A DNA stretch of 64,000 nucleotides. It comes from an uncultured Pelagibacteraceae bacterium. Its GTDB lineage: Bacteria; Pseudomonadota; Alphaproteobacteria; Pelagibacterales; Pelagibacteraceae. Each line of letters starts with the position of its first letter. Positions within the stretch are counted from its first letter, which is position 1. The translations under genes were made by a program, and so were the position numbers. The notes beneath the pieces were generated by a model. It ran no database searches, was not told where the DNA came from, and saw only the letters and a program-made list of their open reading frames with translations. The stretch spans positions 1 through 64,000 of the forward strand of contig CACOLA010000003.1 in the NCBI GenBank assembly GCA_902627935.1, in the 5' to 3' direction. This document shows, piece after piece, positions 9,700 through 21,404 of the stretch.

Positions 9700-10707
9700 A
9701 TGAATATTGCAATAGTTGGAGCAACGGGAAATGTTGGAAGAAAAACTCTAGAAGTTCTTGAAAAAAAAGAATTTTCTTTCAAAAATCTCTACTTAGTTGC
9801 CTCGTCAAAAAGCGTTGGAAAAAAAATTAATTTTCAAGGCAAAGATATTGAAGTGGTTGAATTAGAAAATTTTGATTTTTCAAAAGTTAAAATTGCTTTT
9901 TTTGCAGCTGGAGGAAAAATTTCAGAAAAATTTGCAGAAAAAGCTGCAAAGCACTGTCTAGTAATCGATAACTCAAGTTTTTTTAGAATGGACCCGGATG
10001 TTCCTTTGATCGTCCCGCAGGTAAATTCAAGTGATTTAAATAATATAAAAAAAAATATTATTGCAAATCCCAATTGTTCAACAGCTCAATTAGTTATTGC
10101 ATTAAAACCATTACATGATTTGTTCGTAATTAAAAGAATAGTTGTTTCCACATATCAATCTGTTTCAGGTGCTGGCAAAGCTCCAATGGATGAACTAATT
10201 AAACAAACTAAATTAGCTTTAGATGGAAAAGATATAAAATCTGAGAATTTTACAAAACCAATCGCTTTTAACGCTATTCCCCATATCGATGTTTTTTCAG
10301 ATGATGGCTATACAAAAGAAGAACTTAAGATGAGCAATGAGACTAAAAAAATTTTAGATGACAAAATTCATCTAACTGCGACATGTGTAAGGTTACCAAT
10401 ATTTGTTTCTCACTCAGAAGCAGTGAATCTTCAATTTGAGAAAACTTTTTCTTTACAGCAAATAAAAGAAGCATTGAATAATTTTGATGGGTGTAAAGTA
10501 ATAGATGAAAGAGTAGATGGTGGTTATTCAACACCATTAGAGGCGGAGGGGAAAAATGAAACTTTTATTTCCAGGATTAGAGAAGATAGAACAATAAAAA
10601 ATGGATTAAATTTGTGGGTCGTATCTGATAACCTTTTAAGAGGTGCTGCTCTGAATGCAGTTGAAATAGCCGAAACGTTAGTTAAAAATGATTTTTATGG
10701 AAAATAA
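9700..10707 (+). CDS. asd: Aspartate-semialdehyde dehydrogenase
   Basis: Asd reduces aspartyl phosphate to aspartate semialdehyde with NADPH, the branch point to lysine/diaminopimelate, threonine and methionine. The 335-residue protein has the dinucleotide-binding N-terminus IVGATGNVGRKTLEVL, the active-site cysteine in NPNCSTAQLVIAL near 124-136, the loop STYQSVSGAGK, and the substrate-binding stretch CVRLPIFVSHSEAVNLQFE near 228-246. Length is typical. It starts 15 bases after dmdA, and its end overlaps the start of sdhC by about 11 bases, so it bridges the DMSP and TCA gene runs. Confidence 0.97.
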   Translation: MNIAIVGATGNVGRKTLEVLEKKEFSFKNLYLVASSKSVGKKINFQGKDIEVVELENFDFSKVKIAFFAAGGKISEKFAEKAAKHCLVIDNSSFFRMDPDVPLIVPQVNSSDLNNIKKNIIANPNCSTAQLVIALKPLHDLFVIKRIVVSTYQSVSGAGKAPMDELIKQTKLALDGKDIKSENFTKPIAFNAIPHIDVFSDDGYTKEELKMSNETKKILDDKIHLTATCVRLPIFVSHSEAVNLQFEKTFSLQQIKEALNNFDGCKVIDERVDGGYSTPLEAEGKNETFISRIREDRTIKNGLNLWVVSDNLLRGAALNAVEIAETLVKNDFYGK

Positions 10708-11077
10708 ACCTCCTCTATCGCCTCATATTCAAATTTATAGATGGCATATTTCATCTTTAGTTTCTATCACTCATAGAATTACTGGAATCATAAATTTTGT
10801 TGGAATTACTTTTATTTGCATATGGTCATGCTTACTTCTTCTGGGAGAAAATAATTATGAGATAATTGATTTATTTTTTAAATCGTTTCTTGGAAAATTT
10901 ATTATTTTAGGAATTACATGGTCTTTTTCATTTCAAATTTTAAGTGAAATCAGACATTTGATAATGGATCTCGGTTATGGTTTTGAACCTAAGATAATCA
11001 ATATAACAGGGTTAATAGTAATATTTGGATCAGTAATTTTAACAGTTATTTTTTTTACATTAGGAAAAACGTTTTAA
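10697..11077 (+). CDS. sdhC: Succinate dehydrogenase cytochrome b556 subunit
   Basis: SdhC is one of the two membrane anchors of respiratory complex II and helps bind ubiquinone and haem b. I take the ATG at 10697 (MENKPPLSPHIQIYRW), which matches the family start, rather than the ATG at 10688 given by the track; the product is 126 residues. Seen: RPLSPHLQIYRW-like opening, ISSLVSITHRITGI with the Ser and Arg of the quinone pocket, the haem-ligand His in EIRHLIMDLGYG, and three hydrophobic segments. The start lies inside the end of asd; sdhD follows after one base. Confidence 0.95.
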   Translation: MENKPPLSPHIQIYRWHISSLVSITHRITGIINFVGITFICIWSCLLLLGENNYEIIDLFFKSFLGKFIILGITWSFSFQILSEIRHLIMDLGYGFEPKIINITGLIVIFGSVILTVIFFTLGKTF

Positions 11078-11078
11078 T

Positions 11079-11402
11079 ATGATCAGCGCAACTAGAAAAT
11101 GGATTTTTTTAAAGATAAGTGGAGCTTTGTTAGTGCCATTGATGATATGGTTTGCTTCAAATCTTACTATGATTTATGAGAAAGAGTATATAAATGTTAT
11201 AAATTTCTTTACTAATCCATTAAATAAATTTTTGTTTAGTGCTTTTATAATTATAGCTTATTTCTTCTCTGCTTTAAGTATTAGTGAGGTTTTTGAAGAT
11301 TATATTACAAATGAAAAAATCAAAAATGTCGCAAATAAGCTTTTATACATCTCAGCAGTAGCAATTCCCTTAATTACAATTATATTATTGAATATTTTAT
11401 GA
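11079..11402 (+). CDS. sdhD: Succinate dehydrogenase membrane anchor subunit
   Basis: SdhD is the second membrane anchor of complex II. The 107-residue protein has three predicted membrane segments (about 10-30, 48-68 and 86-106) and the weakly conserved EDYI that follows the second helix in this family. Sequence similarity alone is modest; position between sdhC and sdhA makes the call. At the place where many SdhD proteins have the haem-ligand histidine, 12 residues before the Tyr of DY, this protein has Phe ([15 protein letters not shown]). The 3' end overlaps sdhA by four bases (ATGA). Confidence 0.9.
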   Translation: MISATRKWIFLKISGALLVPLMIWFASNLTMIYEKEYINVINFFTNPLNKFLFSAFIIIAYFFSALSISEVFEDYITNEKIKNVANKLLYISAVAIPLITIILLNIL

Positions 11403-13174
11403 AATCTTATCAAATAATTAATCATGAATATGATGTTGTAGTCCTTGGAGCAGGTGGTTCAGGTTTAAGAGCTGCTGTAGGATTAAGTGAAGCTGGATTA
11501 AAAACAGCATGTATTTCAAAAGTCTTTCCAACTAGAAGTCATACCTCAGCTGCACAAGGTGGTATTTCTGCTGCACTTGGAAATATGGGTGAGGATGACT
11601 GGCGATGGCATATGTATGATACAGTTAAAGGTGCAGACTGGTTAGGTGATCAGGATAGTATTGAATATTTATGTAAAGAAGCACCAAAAGCAGTAATTGA
11701 ATTAGAAAAATATGGTGTTCCTTTTAGTAGAACTGATGAGGGGAAGATATATCAGAGACCTTTTGGCGGTATGACAAAAAATTATGGTAACGGAATTGTT
11801 CAAAGAACTTGTGCTGCTGCTGATAGAACCGGTCATGCGATATTGCACACTCTATATGGACAAGCCTTAAAACATAAAACTGAGTTTTTTATTGAATACT
11901 TTGCATTGGATTTATTAATGAAAAATGGAGAATGCAAAGGTTTAATAGCATGGAATCTAAACGATGGAACAATTCATCGATTTAGAGCACATACAGTCAT
12001 TATTGCCACTGGAGGTTATGGAAAAGTTTATTATTCTGCAACATCAGCACATACATGTACTGGCGATGGAAATGCAATGGTATTAAGAGCGGGTTTGCCA
12101 TTACAAGATATGGAATTTGTGCAGTTTCATCCAACAGGAATATATGGTCATGGTACTTTAATCACTGAAGGTGCTAGAGGAGAAGGTGGATATCTCACTA
12201 ATTCTAAGGGAGAAAGATTTATGGAAAGATATGCACCAAAAGCAAAAGATTTAGCATCTAGAGATGTTGTTAGTAGATCAATGTCAATTGAAATTAATGA
12301 GGGAAGAGGAGTTGGAAAAGAGCAAGATCATGTTCACTTAAACTTAAGTCATCTAGATAAGGAAGTTATAGAAAGCAGATTACCTGGAATCACAGATGCA
12401 GCAAGATTATTTGCTAATGTGGATGTTACAAAAGAACCAATACCTGTAGTGCCCACGGTTCACTACAATATGGGAGGCATTCCAACAAATTATAAGGGCG
12501 AGGTGTTAACTGTCAACGGTACAGAAAAAACCGTTCAAGGGCTAATGGCAATCGGTGAAGCAGCGTGTGTTTCAGTTCACGGTGCGAATAGATTAGGATC
12601 AAATTCTTTAATCGATTTAGTTGTATTCGGAAGAGCAGCAGCTAAAAGAGCTGCCGAATTAATAAAACCAGGGACGCCGCACGAAGAAATAGGTGAGTCT
12701 GAAACACAAAAATGTATTGATAGATTTGATAAGATAAGAAATGCAGAGGGTAGTATTGGAACGGCTGAACTAAGACTTTCAATGCAAAAAATAATGCAAT
12801 CTAAATGTGCAGTCTTTAGAACAGAAAAAACTCTCAAAGAAGGTGTAGAAGAAATTAGAAAAACATATGACGGCCTTAATTCACTGTCAGTCAAAGATAA
12901 ATCATTAATATTTAACACAGATCTGGTAGAAACTTTAGAATTTGATAATTTGATAAGACAAGCTGTGGCGACTGTTGATTCTGCATACCATAGAAAAGAG
13001 AGTAGAGGAGCTCATGCAAGAGAAGATTACCCAAAAAGAGATGACCAAAAATTTATGCAACATACACTTGCTTGGTGTGATGGAAAAAATACAAAAATAA
13101 CTTATAGGGATGTCCATAAAACGACATTAACAAACGATGTACAGTATTTTCCACCTCAAGAAAGAGTTTATTAA
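11399..13174 (+). CDS. sdhA: Succinate dehydrogenase flavoprotein subunit
   Basis: SdhA carries covalent FAD and oxidises succinate to fumarate. The 591-residue protein has the FAD-binding [17 protein letters not shown] near 15-31, the covalent-FAD histidine region [18 protein letters not shown] near 46-63, the active-site stretch [25 protein letters not shown], and the C-terminal FAD contact [18 protein letters not shown]. Length matches the family. It overlaps sdhD by 4 bases and sdhB by 1 base, so subunit synthesis is probably coupled. Confidence 0.98.
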   Translation: MKSYQIINHEYDVVVLGAGGSGLRAAVGLSEAGLKTACISKVFPTRSHTSAAQGGISAALGNMGEDDWRWHMYDTVKGADWLGDQDSIEYLCKEAPKAVIELEKYGVPFSRTDEGKIYQRPFGGMTKNYGNGIVQRTCAAADRTGHAILHTLYGQALKHKTEFFIEYFALDLLMKNGECKGLIAWNLNDGTIHRFRAHTVIIATGGYGKVYYSATSAHTCTGDGNAMVLRAGLPLQDMEFVQFHPTGIYGHGTLITEGARGEGGYLTNSKGERFMERYAPKAKDLASRDVVSRSMSIEINEGRGVGKEQDHVHLNLSHLDKEVIESRLPGITDAARLFANVDVTKEPIPVVPTVHYNMGGIPTNYKGEVLTVNGTEKTVQGLMAIGEAACVSVHGANRLGSNSLIDLVVFGRAAAKRAAELIKPGTPHEEIGESETQKCIDRFDKIRNAEGSIGTAELRLSMQKIMQSKCAVFRTEKTLKEGVEEIRKTYDGLNSLSVKDKSLIFNTDLVETLEFDNLIRQAVATVDSAYHRKESRGAHAREDYPKRDDQKFMQHTLAWCDGKNTKITYRDVHKTTLTNDVQYFPPQERVY

Positions 13175-13953
13175 TGGTACAAATAAGTTTACCACAAAAT
13201 TCTAAGGTAAAAAAAGGGAAGTATTATAAAGATAAAACTGGCTCTAAAAATTTAAAGAAAGTAAATGTTTATAGGTGGGACCCTTCCACTGGAGAAAATC
13301 CAAGAATTGATACTTATGAGGTTGATATGGATAATTGTCCATCAAAAGTTTTAGATATTTTAAATAAGATTAAAAATGAAATAGACCCTACCCTTGCCTA
13401 CAGAAGATCATGCGCTCATGGAGTTTGTGGATCATGTGCAATGAATATGGGAGGAAAAAATGGTTTAGCTTGTACCAAACCACATTCTGAAATTGATGGA
13501 GATATAGATATCTATCCTTTACCTCATTTAAAAGTTAAAAAAGATTTAATTGGTGATTTAGATGGTCTATACAAGCAGTATAAATCAATTGAGCCTTGGT
13601 TAAAATCGAGTTCAAAATCCGAAGCAGTTGAAATAATTCAATCAAAAGAAGATAGAGCTAAACTTGACGGTGCTTATGAATGTATTATGTGTGCTTGTTG
13701 TTCCACCTCTTGTCCAAGCTATTGGTGGAATGGAGATAAATATTTAGGACCAGCTGTTCTATTACAAGCTTATAGATGGATTATTGATAGCAGAGATGAG
13801 GAAAGACAGGCAAGATTAAAAAAAGTAGCAGATGAACTTAAATTGTATCGTTGCCATACTATTTTGAACTGTACAAGTGCATGTCCCAAGGGTTTAAATC
13901 CTGCAAAAGCAATTGCTGAAATAAAAAAAATGTTAGCAACAGCTAATATTTAA
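13174..13953 (+). CDS. sdhB: Succinate dehydrogenase iron-sulfur subunit
   Basis: SdhB passes electrons from SdhA to quinone through three iron-sulfur clusters. The 259-residue protein shows all cluster ligands: [16 protein letters not shown] plus a later Cys for [2Fe-2S], [17 protein letters not shown] for [4Fe-4S], and [17 protein letters not shown] for [3Fe-4S]. The ATG shares its A with the sdhA stop (TAATG). It is the last sdh gene; mmsA follows after 42 bases with no terminator-like structure visible. Confidence 0.98.
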   Translation: MVQISLPQNSKVKKGKYYKDKTGSKNLKKVNVYRWDPSTGENPRIDTYEVDMDNCPSKVLDILNKIKNEIDPTLAYRRSCAHGVCGSCAMNMGGKNGLACTKPHSEIDGDIDIYPLPHLKVKKDLIGDLDGLYKQYKSIEPWLKSSSKSEAVEIIQSKEDRAKLDGAYECIMCACCSTSCPSYWWNGDKYLGPAVLLQAYRWIIDSRDEERQARLKKVADELKLYRCHTILNCTSACPKGLNPAKAIAEIKKMLATANI

Positions 13954-13995
13954 ACAATAGACTAACAAGATTTTTTACTCTAAAAGATTCTATTC

Positions 13996-15489
13996 ATGAA
14001 ATTAATTGAACATTATGTAGGTGGAAAAATAATCCCCGGAAAATCAGAAAAAAAAGGAAAAGTTTTTAATCCCGCTACCGGTGAACAAGAGAAGGAAGTA
14101 AGACTTGCTTCTTCAGGTGATTTAGACCAAGCAGTAGTAATTGCAAAAAAAGCTTTTGAAACATGGTCATTAAAACCTTCACTTCAAAGAGCGAGAATAA
14201 TGTTTAAATTTAAAGAGCTAATTGAAAAAAATTCTGATGAACTTACACAATTAATTGTTTCTGAACATGGAAAAGTTTATGAAGATGCAAAAGGGTCATT
14301 AACACGAGGATTAGAAGTCGTTGAATTTGCTTGTGGAATTCCACATTTATTAAAAGGAGAATTTTCAGAAAATGTAGGTACAGATGTTGACAGTTGGTCA
14401 ATGCGTCAACCATTAGGTGTTGTTGCTGGAATTACGCCATTTAACTTTCCAGCTATGGTTCCAATGTGGATGTTTCCAATAGCTATAGCATGTGGAAATA
14501 CGTTTATATTAAAACCATCTGAAAAAGATCCCTCTTGCGCAATAAGATTAGCAGAATTATTAAAAGAAGCTGGTCTTCCAGATGGGGTATTTAATGTGAT
14601 TAATGGAGACAAAGAAGCAGTAGATGCAATTTTAATCAACAAAGATATTAAAGCAGTTAGTTTTGTTGGCTCAACTCCCATAGCGAAATATATTTATGAG
14701 AATTCAGCAAAAAATGAAAAAAGAGTCCAGGCATTAGGAGGAGCTAAAAATCATTTAGTAGTAATGCCAGATTGTGATTTAGATGGTGCTGTGAATGGTT
14801 TAATGGGTGCAGCTTATGGCTCTGCTGGAGAAAGATGTATGGCTCAGTCAGTTGCTGTAGCTGTTGGTGATATTGGAGATGAACTTGTTTCTAGATTATC
14901 AAAAAAAGCAGAGGCTTTAAAAGTTGGACCAGGAATGGACAAAAATTCTGAAATGGGTCCTTTAGTTACCAAAGAACACTTAGAAAAAGTAAAAAGTTAT
15001 GTTGATTTAGGTGTAAAAGAAGGTGCAAAATTAGTTGTTGATGGAAGAAATTTAAAATTACAAGGATATGAAAATGGTTTTTATATTGGTGGTTGTTTAT
15101 TTGACAACGTTTCAAAAGACATGAGAATTTACAAAGAGGAAATATTTGGCCCAGTTCTATCAGTTGTTAGAGTTAAAACTTTTGAGGAAGCTTCAAAATT
15201 AATAAATGATCATGAATATGGAAATGGTGTAAGTATTTATACAAGAGATGGAGATGCTGGGAGAACGTTTGCGAGCAAAATTCAAGTTGGGATGGTTGGT
15301 ATTAATGTACCAATACCTGTTCCGATGGCTTTTCATAGTTTTGGTGGCTGGAAAAGATCTTTGTTTGGAGATAGCGCAATGCATGGTATGGAAGGAATAA
15401 AATTTTATACTAAATTAAAAACTATAACTTCAAGATGGCCTTCAGGAATTAGATCTAATGCTGAATTTGTTATGCCAACAATGAAATAA
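13996..15489 (+). CDS. mmsA: Methylmalonate-semialdehyde dehydrogenase (CoA-acylating)
   Basis: MmsA oxidises methylmalonate or malonate semialdehyde to propionyl-CoA or acetyl-CoA with NAD and CoA, in valine, beta-alanine and acrylate/3-hydroxypropionate breakdown. The 497-residue aldehyde dehydrogenase has GITPFNFPAMVPMWMFPIAIACGN near 139-162, KPSEKDPS near 170, the nucleotide loop SFVGSTPIAKYIY near 222, and the catalytic Cys in YGSAGERCMAQSVAV near 281. The GERCMA context is typical of MmsA rather than general aldehyde dehydrogenases. It lies between sdhB and mdh, an unusual guest in a TCA gene run. Confidence 0.92.
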   Translation: MKLIEHYVGGKIIPGKSEKKGKVFNPATGEQEKEVRLASSGDLDQAVVIAKKAFETWSLKPSLQRARIMFKFKELIEKNSDELTQLIVSEHGKVYEDAKGSLTRGLEVVEFACGIPHLLKGEFSENVGTDVDSWSMRQPLGVVAGITPFNFPAMVPMWMFPIAIACGNTFILKPSEKDPSCAIRLAELLKEAGLPDGVFNVINGDKEAVDAILINKDIKAVSFVGSTPIAKYIYENSAKNEKRVQALGGAKNHLVVMPDCDLDGAVNGLMGAAYGSAGERCMAQSVAVAVGDIGDELVSRLSKKAEALKVGPGMDKNSEMGPLVTKEHLEKVKSYVDLGVKEGAKLVVDGRNLKLQGYENGFYIGGCLFDNVSKDMRIYKEEIFGPVLSVVRVKTFEEASKLINDHEYGNGVSIYTRDGDAGRTFASKIQVGMVGINVPIPVPMAFHSFGGWKRSLFGDSAMHGMEGIKFYTKLKTITSRWPSGIRSNAEFVMPTMK

Positions 15490-16457
<968 letters not shown>

Positions 16458-16458
<1 letters not shown>

Positions 16459-17618
16459 TGAATATACACGAGCATCAAGCTAAACAAATTTTAAAAAAAT
16501 TTGGAGCAACTGTACCAGAGGGTGTATTTGGCTCAACAGTTGAAGAGCTTTTAGAGAAATGTAAGTCACTAAAAACAGAAAAATATGTTTTAAAAGCCCA
16601 AATTCATGCGGGCGGAAGAGGAAAAGTTGGAGGTATTAAAATTCTAAATACTCTTGAAGAACTTGAGAAATCTGCCAAAGAGCTTTTAGGAAAAAAACTA
16701 ATAACTCATCAGACTGGACCAGAAGGAAGAGAAGTTAAAAGATTATATGTTGAAGCTTCTTCAGATATTGAAAAAGAATATTATCTATCATGTTTAGTAG
16801 ATAGAGCTACTTCAAAAATTGCATTTATCTCTAGTTACCAAGGCGGAATGGATATTGAGGATGTAGCAAGCAAATCACCAGATAAAATTTTGACAACTAA
16901 AGTAGAGTTAAAAGACAAAATCTCAAACGAGGAATGTGAAAAGATTATTCAAATATTTAAATTAGAGAATAATTCAAAAAATGAGGCAATATCTTTAATT
17001 AAATCAATTTATAAGATGTTTATTGAAACTGACGCAAATTTGGTTGAAATAAATCCTTTGATACTTACAAAAGAAAAGAAAATTATTTGTTTAGATGCAA
17101 AGGTTATTTTTGATAGTAACGCTCTATTTAGACATCCTGAAATTTTAAAACTTAGAGATCTAAATGAGGAAGATCCTACTGAAATCGAAGCTAGTAAGCA
17201 TGGTCTTGCATATATTAAATTAAATGGCAGCATTGGATGTATGGTTAATGGAGCTGGTTTAGCAATGGCCACTATGGATATAATAAAATTATATAAAGAA
17301 GAGCCAGCAAATTTTTTAGATGTTGGTGGAGGAGCATCGAAAGAAAAAGTTTCAGCAGCTTTCAAAATAATTCTGTCAGACGAAAATGTTAAGGGAATAT
17401 TAATAAATATTTTTGGTGGCATAATGCGGTGCGATATTCTAGCCCAAGGTGTTGTAGATGCTGCAAAAGAAATGAAAATCAATGTTCCTATAGTAGTAAG
17501 ACTAGCCGGTACAAATTTTAAAGAAGGTAAAAAAATATTAGATAGCTCAGGTTTAAAATTAATATCTGCTGAAAATTTGGATGATGCAGCAGAGAAAATT
17601 GTAAAGGCAATAAAATAA
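16458..17618 (+). CDS. sucC: Succinyl-CoA synthetase beta subunit (ADP-forming)
   Basis: SucC supplies the nucleotide-binding ATP-grasp domain of succinyl-CoA synthetase. The 386-residue protein begins MNIHEHQAKQILKKFGA, the standard start. It has KAQIHAGGRGKVGGIK near 46-61, ATP-grasp metal ligands around VEINPLILT near 196, the LDVGGGASKEKV loop and INIFGGIMRCDILAQG near 314. It overlaps mdh by one base and is followed immediately by sucD. Confidence 0.98.
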
Positions 17619-18494
17619 ATGTCGGTTTTAGTTGATAAAAATACTAGATTAATTTGTCAAGGATTTACAGGTTCTCATGGAACTTTTCATTCTGATCAGG
17701 CAATAAAATATGGAACTAATTTAGTTGGAGGGGTGACACCAAAAAAAGGTGGCCAAAAACATTTAGGTCTTCCAGTTTTTAATACAGTAAAAGAGGCAAA
17801 AGAGTCTGAGGGAGCTAATGCAACAATGATATATGTTCCAGCCAAATTTGCTGCATCAGCAATTGTTGAGGCGATCGATGCATCTATAGAATTGATCGTA
17901 TGTATAACCGAAGGAATTCCTATTCTGGATATGTTAAGGGTTAAACAGAAATTAAATAATTCAAAAAGTAGATTAATTGGCCCTAATTGTCCTGGTATTA
18001 TAACTCCTGATGAGTGTAAAATCGGCATTATGCCTGGTAGCATTCATAAAAAAGGAACTGTTGGAATAGTCTCAAGATCAGGAACTTTAACTTATGAAGC
18101 AGTTGCGCAGACCACAGAAAATGGACTAGGACAATCAACCTGTATTGGAATTGGTGGTGATCCTATAAATGGTACGAATTTTATAGATTGTTTAGATTTA
18201 TTTTTAAATGACGTGAACACTCAATCAATTTTAATGATTGGTGAAATAGGCGGAACTGCTGAGGAAGACGCTGCAGATTTTATTAATAATCATAAAATAA
18301 AAAAACCAATTGTAGGATTTATAGCTGGAGTGACTGCTCCACCAGGACGAAGAATGGGTCATGCAGGAGCTATAATCTCAGGTGGTAAAGGTGGTGCAAA
18401 GGAAAAGATAAAAAAAATGGAGGATTGTGGAATAACTATGGCAAACTCTCCATCAAAAATTGGAAAAACATTATTAAATAAATTGTCTAATTGA
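17619..18494 (+). CDS. sucD: Succinyl-CoA synthetase alpha subunit
   Basis: SucD binds CoA and carries the phosphohistidine of succinyl-CoA synthetase. The 291-residue protein has the CoA-site [15 protein letters not shown] near 16-30, [20 protein letters not shown] near 120-139, the power-helix region, and the phospho-His in [18 protein letters not shown] near 244-261. Its ATG follows the sucC stop directly. Start and length are standard. Confidence 0.98.
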   Translation: MSVLVDKNTRLICQGFTGSHGTFHSDQAIKYGTNLVGGVTPKKGGQKHLGLPVFNTVKEAKESEGANATMIYVPAKFAASAIVEAIDASIELIVCITEGIPILDMLRVKQKLNNSKSRLIGPNCPGIITPDECKIGIMPGSIHKKGTVGIVSRSGTLTYEAVAQTTENGLGQSTCIGIGGDPINGTNFIDCLDLFLNDVNTQSILMIGEIGGTAEEDAADFINNHKIKKPIVGFIAGVTAPPGRRMGHAGAIISGGKGGAKEKIKKMEDCGITMANSPSKIGKTLLNKLSN

Positions 18495-18529
18495 AAAATT
18501 TCTTTCTACGTCTATAGTAACTAATAGCG

Positions 18530-21403
18530 ATGTCATCCTCTAAAAATTTTGAATTTGAAAAAACTGCTTTTTTAAGCAAATCTAATAGTGCCTTTATTGA
18601 GGAGATGTATCTTAAATTTGTTAATAATGATCCGTCTTTACCTGATAGCTGGAAAATATATTTTGATCAGATTGGTGATGAGGCAGAAATAATTGTAAAT
18701 GAAATAAATGGTCCATCCTGGAGTCCATCAAAAAAAGTATCAATTAGAAAATTACAAAATTCAAATGATGACAGCAAAAATCAAGGTGAATTAGTTTCAA
18801 ATCAATCTAATGTAAATTCTATAAAGGCTGTTGCTATGATTAGATCTTACAGACAGAGAGGTCATTTAATTGCCAAATTAGATCCTCTAGGACTTTTAAA
18901 GGCAGATTATTTAGAAGAACTTCATCCTGAGTCATATGGATTTAAGAAGGAGAAATATAATGATAAAATTTTTTTAGATGGAGTTATTAATAGGCAACAT
19001 TCTAGTATTTCTGAAATTTTAAAATTTTTAAGAGATAAATATTGTGGATCTTTAGGTTTTGAATATATGCATATATCAAATCCGACTGAAAGAAAATGGT
19101 TTAGAGATAGAGTTGAAAAAGCTGATGATTTTAAATTTACGCAGAATGGAAAAGAAGCTATTCTTAAAAAATTAATTCAAGCCGAAGGTTTTGAAAAATT
19201 TTTACACACAAAATATGTTGGTACAAAAAGATTTGGTTTAGATGGAGGTGAGAGTTTAATTCCTGCTCTTGAGCAAATAATTAAAATTGGTGGTCAATCA
19301 AAAGTAATGGAAGTTAAAATAGGAATGTCTCACAGAGGAAGACTGAACGTTTTAGCCAACGTTTTACAAAAATCCTATAAAAGAATTTTTAATGAATTTG
19401 CTGGAGAGATTAGTTCAAAATCAGAGGAAGACACAGGAGATGTCAAATATCATTTAGGGGCATCTTCAAACAGAGAATTTGATGGAAATCAAGTACATGT
19501 GAGTTTAACAGATAATCCGTCTCATCTTGAAGCAGTAAACCCTGTAGTCTTAGGACAAACAAGAGCTAAACAATATTTCCACAAGGATAAAGAGAGAAAT
19601 AAAGTTATTCCAATTTTAATTCATGGAGATGCAGCCTTTGCAGGCCAAGGAGTTGTAGCAGAATGTTTTGCGATGTCTGGTCTTCCAGGTCATAATACAG
19701 GTGGAACTATCCACATTATAGTAAATAACCAAATAGGATTTACCACAAGTCCAAGGTTTGCAAGATCATCACCATATCCTTCTGATATTGCTAAAATGGT
19801 TGAAGCACCAATCATTCATGTTAATGGTGACGATCCGGAGGCTGTTGTTTATGCTGCAAGAATAGCAACTGACTTTAGATTAAAATTTAATAGAGATGTT
19901 GTTATAGACTTAATTTGTTATCGAAGATTTGGTCATAATGAGGGGGATGAACCGTCTTTTACTCAACCACTAATGTATAAAAAAATCCGTTCACACCCTT
20001 CGCCTATTAAAGTATATGGTGAAAAATTAATTAATGAGGGATCAATTACTGATGATTATTTTAGAAAATCTATAAAAGAATTTAGGGAATTGCTTGATGA
20101 TCAATATAAAAATGCAAAGAATTATAAGCCTAAAATTGAATGGTTCGAGGGTACATGGTCAAGATATAAACCAGCAAGAGGAAAAGATAAAAGAGGCGTT
20201 ACGGGTTATGATATTAAAAAATTAAAAAATATTTCAGAAAAAATAAATACAATTCCAAAAGAAATTAATATTCATAAAACAATTGCTAAAGTCTTAAAAA
20301 ATAGAAAATCAAACGTCAATAATGAGGAAAAAATTGATTGGTCTACAGCTGAAGCTTTAGCCTTTGGATCTTTGTTAGAGGAAGGGTATCCAGTAAGATT
20401 AGTTGGTCAGGATTCTGGAAGAGGTACATTTAGTCAAAGACATTCAGTGTTAAGAGATCAAATAGATAATTCTCGATATGTTCCATTAAACCAAATATCT
20501 AAAAATCAAAAGCATTTTGAAATTGTAGATAGTTTTTTATCTGAATTAGCTGTTCTAGGTTTTGAATATGGCTATAGCTTAGTTGAACCCAATACACTTA
20601 CAATTTGGGAAGCTCAATTTGGTGATTTTGCTAATGGTGCACAAGTAGTTATAGATCAATTTATTGCTTCAGGAGAAAGAAAATGGTCAAGAGCTTCGGG
20701 ATTAGTTATGTTATTACCTCACGGCTATGAAGGTCAAGGCCCTGAGCACTCTTCTGCTCGATTAGAAAGATTTCTACAGTTATGCTCAAATGATAATATG
20801 CAAGTAATGAACTGTACTACACCTGCTAATTACTTTCATGCATTGAGACGGCAAATGCACAGGGATTTTAGAAAACCATTAATTATTATGACACCTAAAT
20901 CTTTACTAAGACATAAATATTGCATTTCCAATTTAGATGATTTTAGTAAAGAAAACTCCTTTCATAGAGTTTTATGGGATCATGCAATAGATCCAAAAAT
21001 TAAAGGATTTATAAAATTAAAAAAAATAAATGAAATTAAAAAAGTAATTTTATGTTCAGGAAAAATATATTTTGATTTACTTGAGGCTAGAGAAAATTTT
21101 AAACGAAACGATATTGTGTTTTATAGGATTGAGCAACTGTACCCATTTCCTGCTAAAACTCTAGTTAAAGAGCTGAAGCCATATGCTAATTATGCAAATT
21201 TTTATTGGTGTCAAGAGGAGCCAAAAAATATGGGAGCATGGTTTTCTGTAAGAGATTATATCCAATGGACATTAGATAATATAAAGGCTAATAATAATAA
21301 TGTTTCTTATATAGGAAGAAGTCCAGATGCATCGCCAGCAACAGGTTATGCGAAAAGACATATTTCTCAACAAGAAGAAATTATTAATAAAGTATTTGAA
21401 TGA
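18530..21403 (+). CDS. sucA: 2-oxoglutarate dehydrogenase E1 component
   Basis: SucA is the thiamine-diphosphate enzyme that decarboxylates 2-oxoglutarate and passes the succinyl group to the lipoyl arm of SucB. The 957-residue length is normal. Seen: the N-terminal E1o helix ([24 protein letters not shown]), [14 protein letters not shown] near 262, the ThDP-binding [14 protein letters not shown]...NNQIGFTT near 365-405, [16 protein letters not shown] near 465, and the C-terminal [12 protein letters not shown] and [20 protein letters not shown]. It begins 35 bases after sucD; the next gene starts two bases after its stop. Confidence 0.98.
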   Translation: MSSSKNFEFEKTAFLSKSNSAFIEEMYLKFVNNDPSLPDSWKIYFDQIGDEAEIIVNEINGPSWSPSKKVSIRKLQNSNDDSKNQGELVSNQSNVNSIKAVAMIRSYRQRGHLIAKLDPLGLLKADYLEELHPESYGFKKEKYNDKIFLDGVINRQHSSISEILKFLRDKYCGSLGFEYMHISNPTERKWFRDRVEKADDFKFTQNGKEAILKKLIQAEGFEKFLHTKYVGTKRFGLDGGESLIPALEQIIKIGGQSKVMEVKIGMSHRGRLNVLANVLQKSYKRIFNEFAGEISSKSEEDTGDVKYHLGASSNREFDGNQVHVSLTDNPSHLEAVNPVVLGQTRAKQYFHKDKERNKVIPILIHGDAAFAGQGVVAECFAMSGLPGHNTGGTIHIIVNNQIGFTTSPRFARSSPYPSDIAKMVEAPIIHVNGDDPEAVVYAARIATDFRLKFNRDVVIDLICYRRFGHNEGDEPSFTQPLMYKKIRSHPSPIKVYGEKLINEGSITDDYFRKSIKEFRELLDDQYKNAKNYKPKIEWFEGTWSRYKPARGKDKRGVTGYDIKKLKNISEKINTIPKEINIHKTIAKVLKNRKSNVNNEEKIDWSTAEALAFGSLLEEGYPVRLVGQDSGRGTFSQRHSVLRDQIDNSRYVPLNQISKNQKHFEIVDSFLSELAVLGFEYGYSLVEPNTLTIWEAQFGDFANGAQVVIDQFIASGERKWSRASGLVMLLPHGYEGQGPEHSSARLERFLQLCSNDNMQVMNCTTPANYFHALRRQMHRDFRKPLIIMTPKSLLRHKYCISNLDDFSKENSFHRVLWDHAIDPKIKGFIKLKKINEIKKVILCSGKIYFDLLEARENFKRNDIVFYRIEQLYPFPAKTLVKELKPYANYANFYWCQEEPKNMGAWFSVRDYIQWTLDNIKANNNNVSYIGRSPDASPATGYAKRHISQQEEIINKVFE

Positions 21404-21404
21404 A

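Noticed and set aside
14406-14681. 91-residue minus-strand ORF inside mmsA
   Set aside because: It is antisense to a clear aldehyde dehydrogenase, has no family motif, and has no promoter or ribosome site; shadow ORF.
17009-17482. 157-residue minus-strand ORF opposite sucC
   Set aside because: Length comes from the low stop frequency opposite a conserved gene; composition is Ser/Ile/Phe-rich with no recognisable motif.
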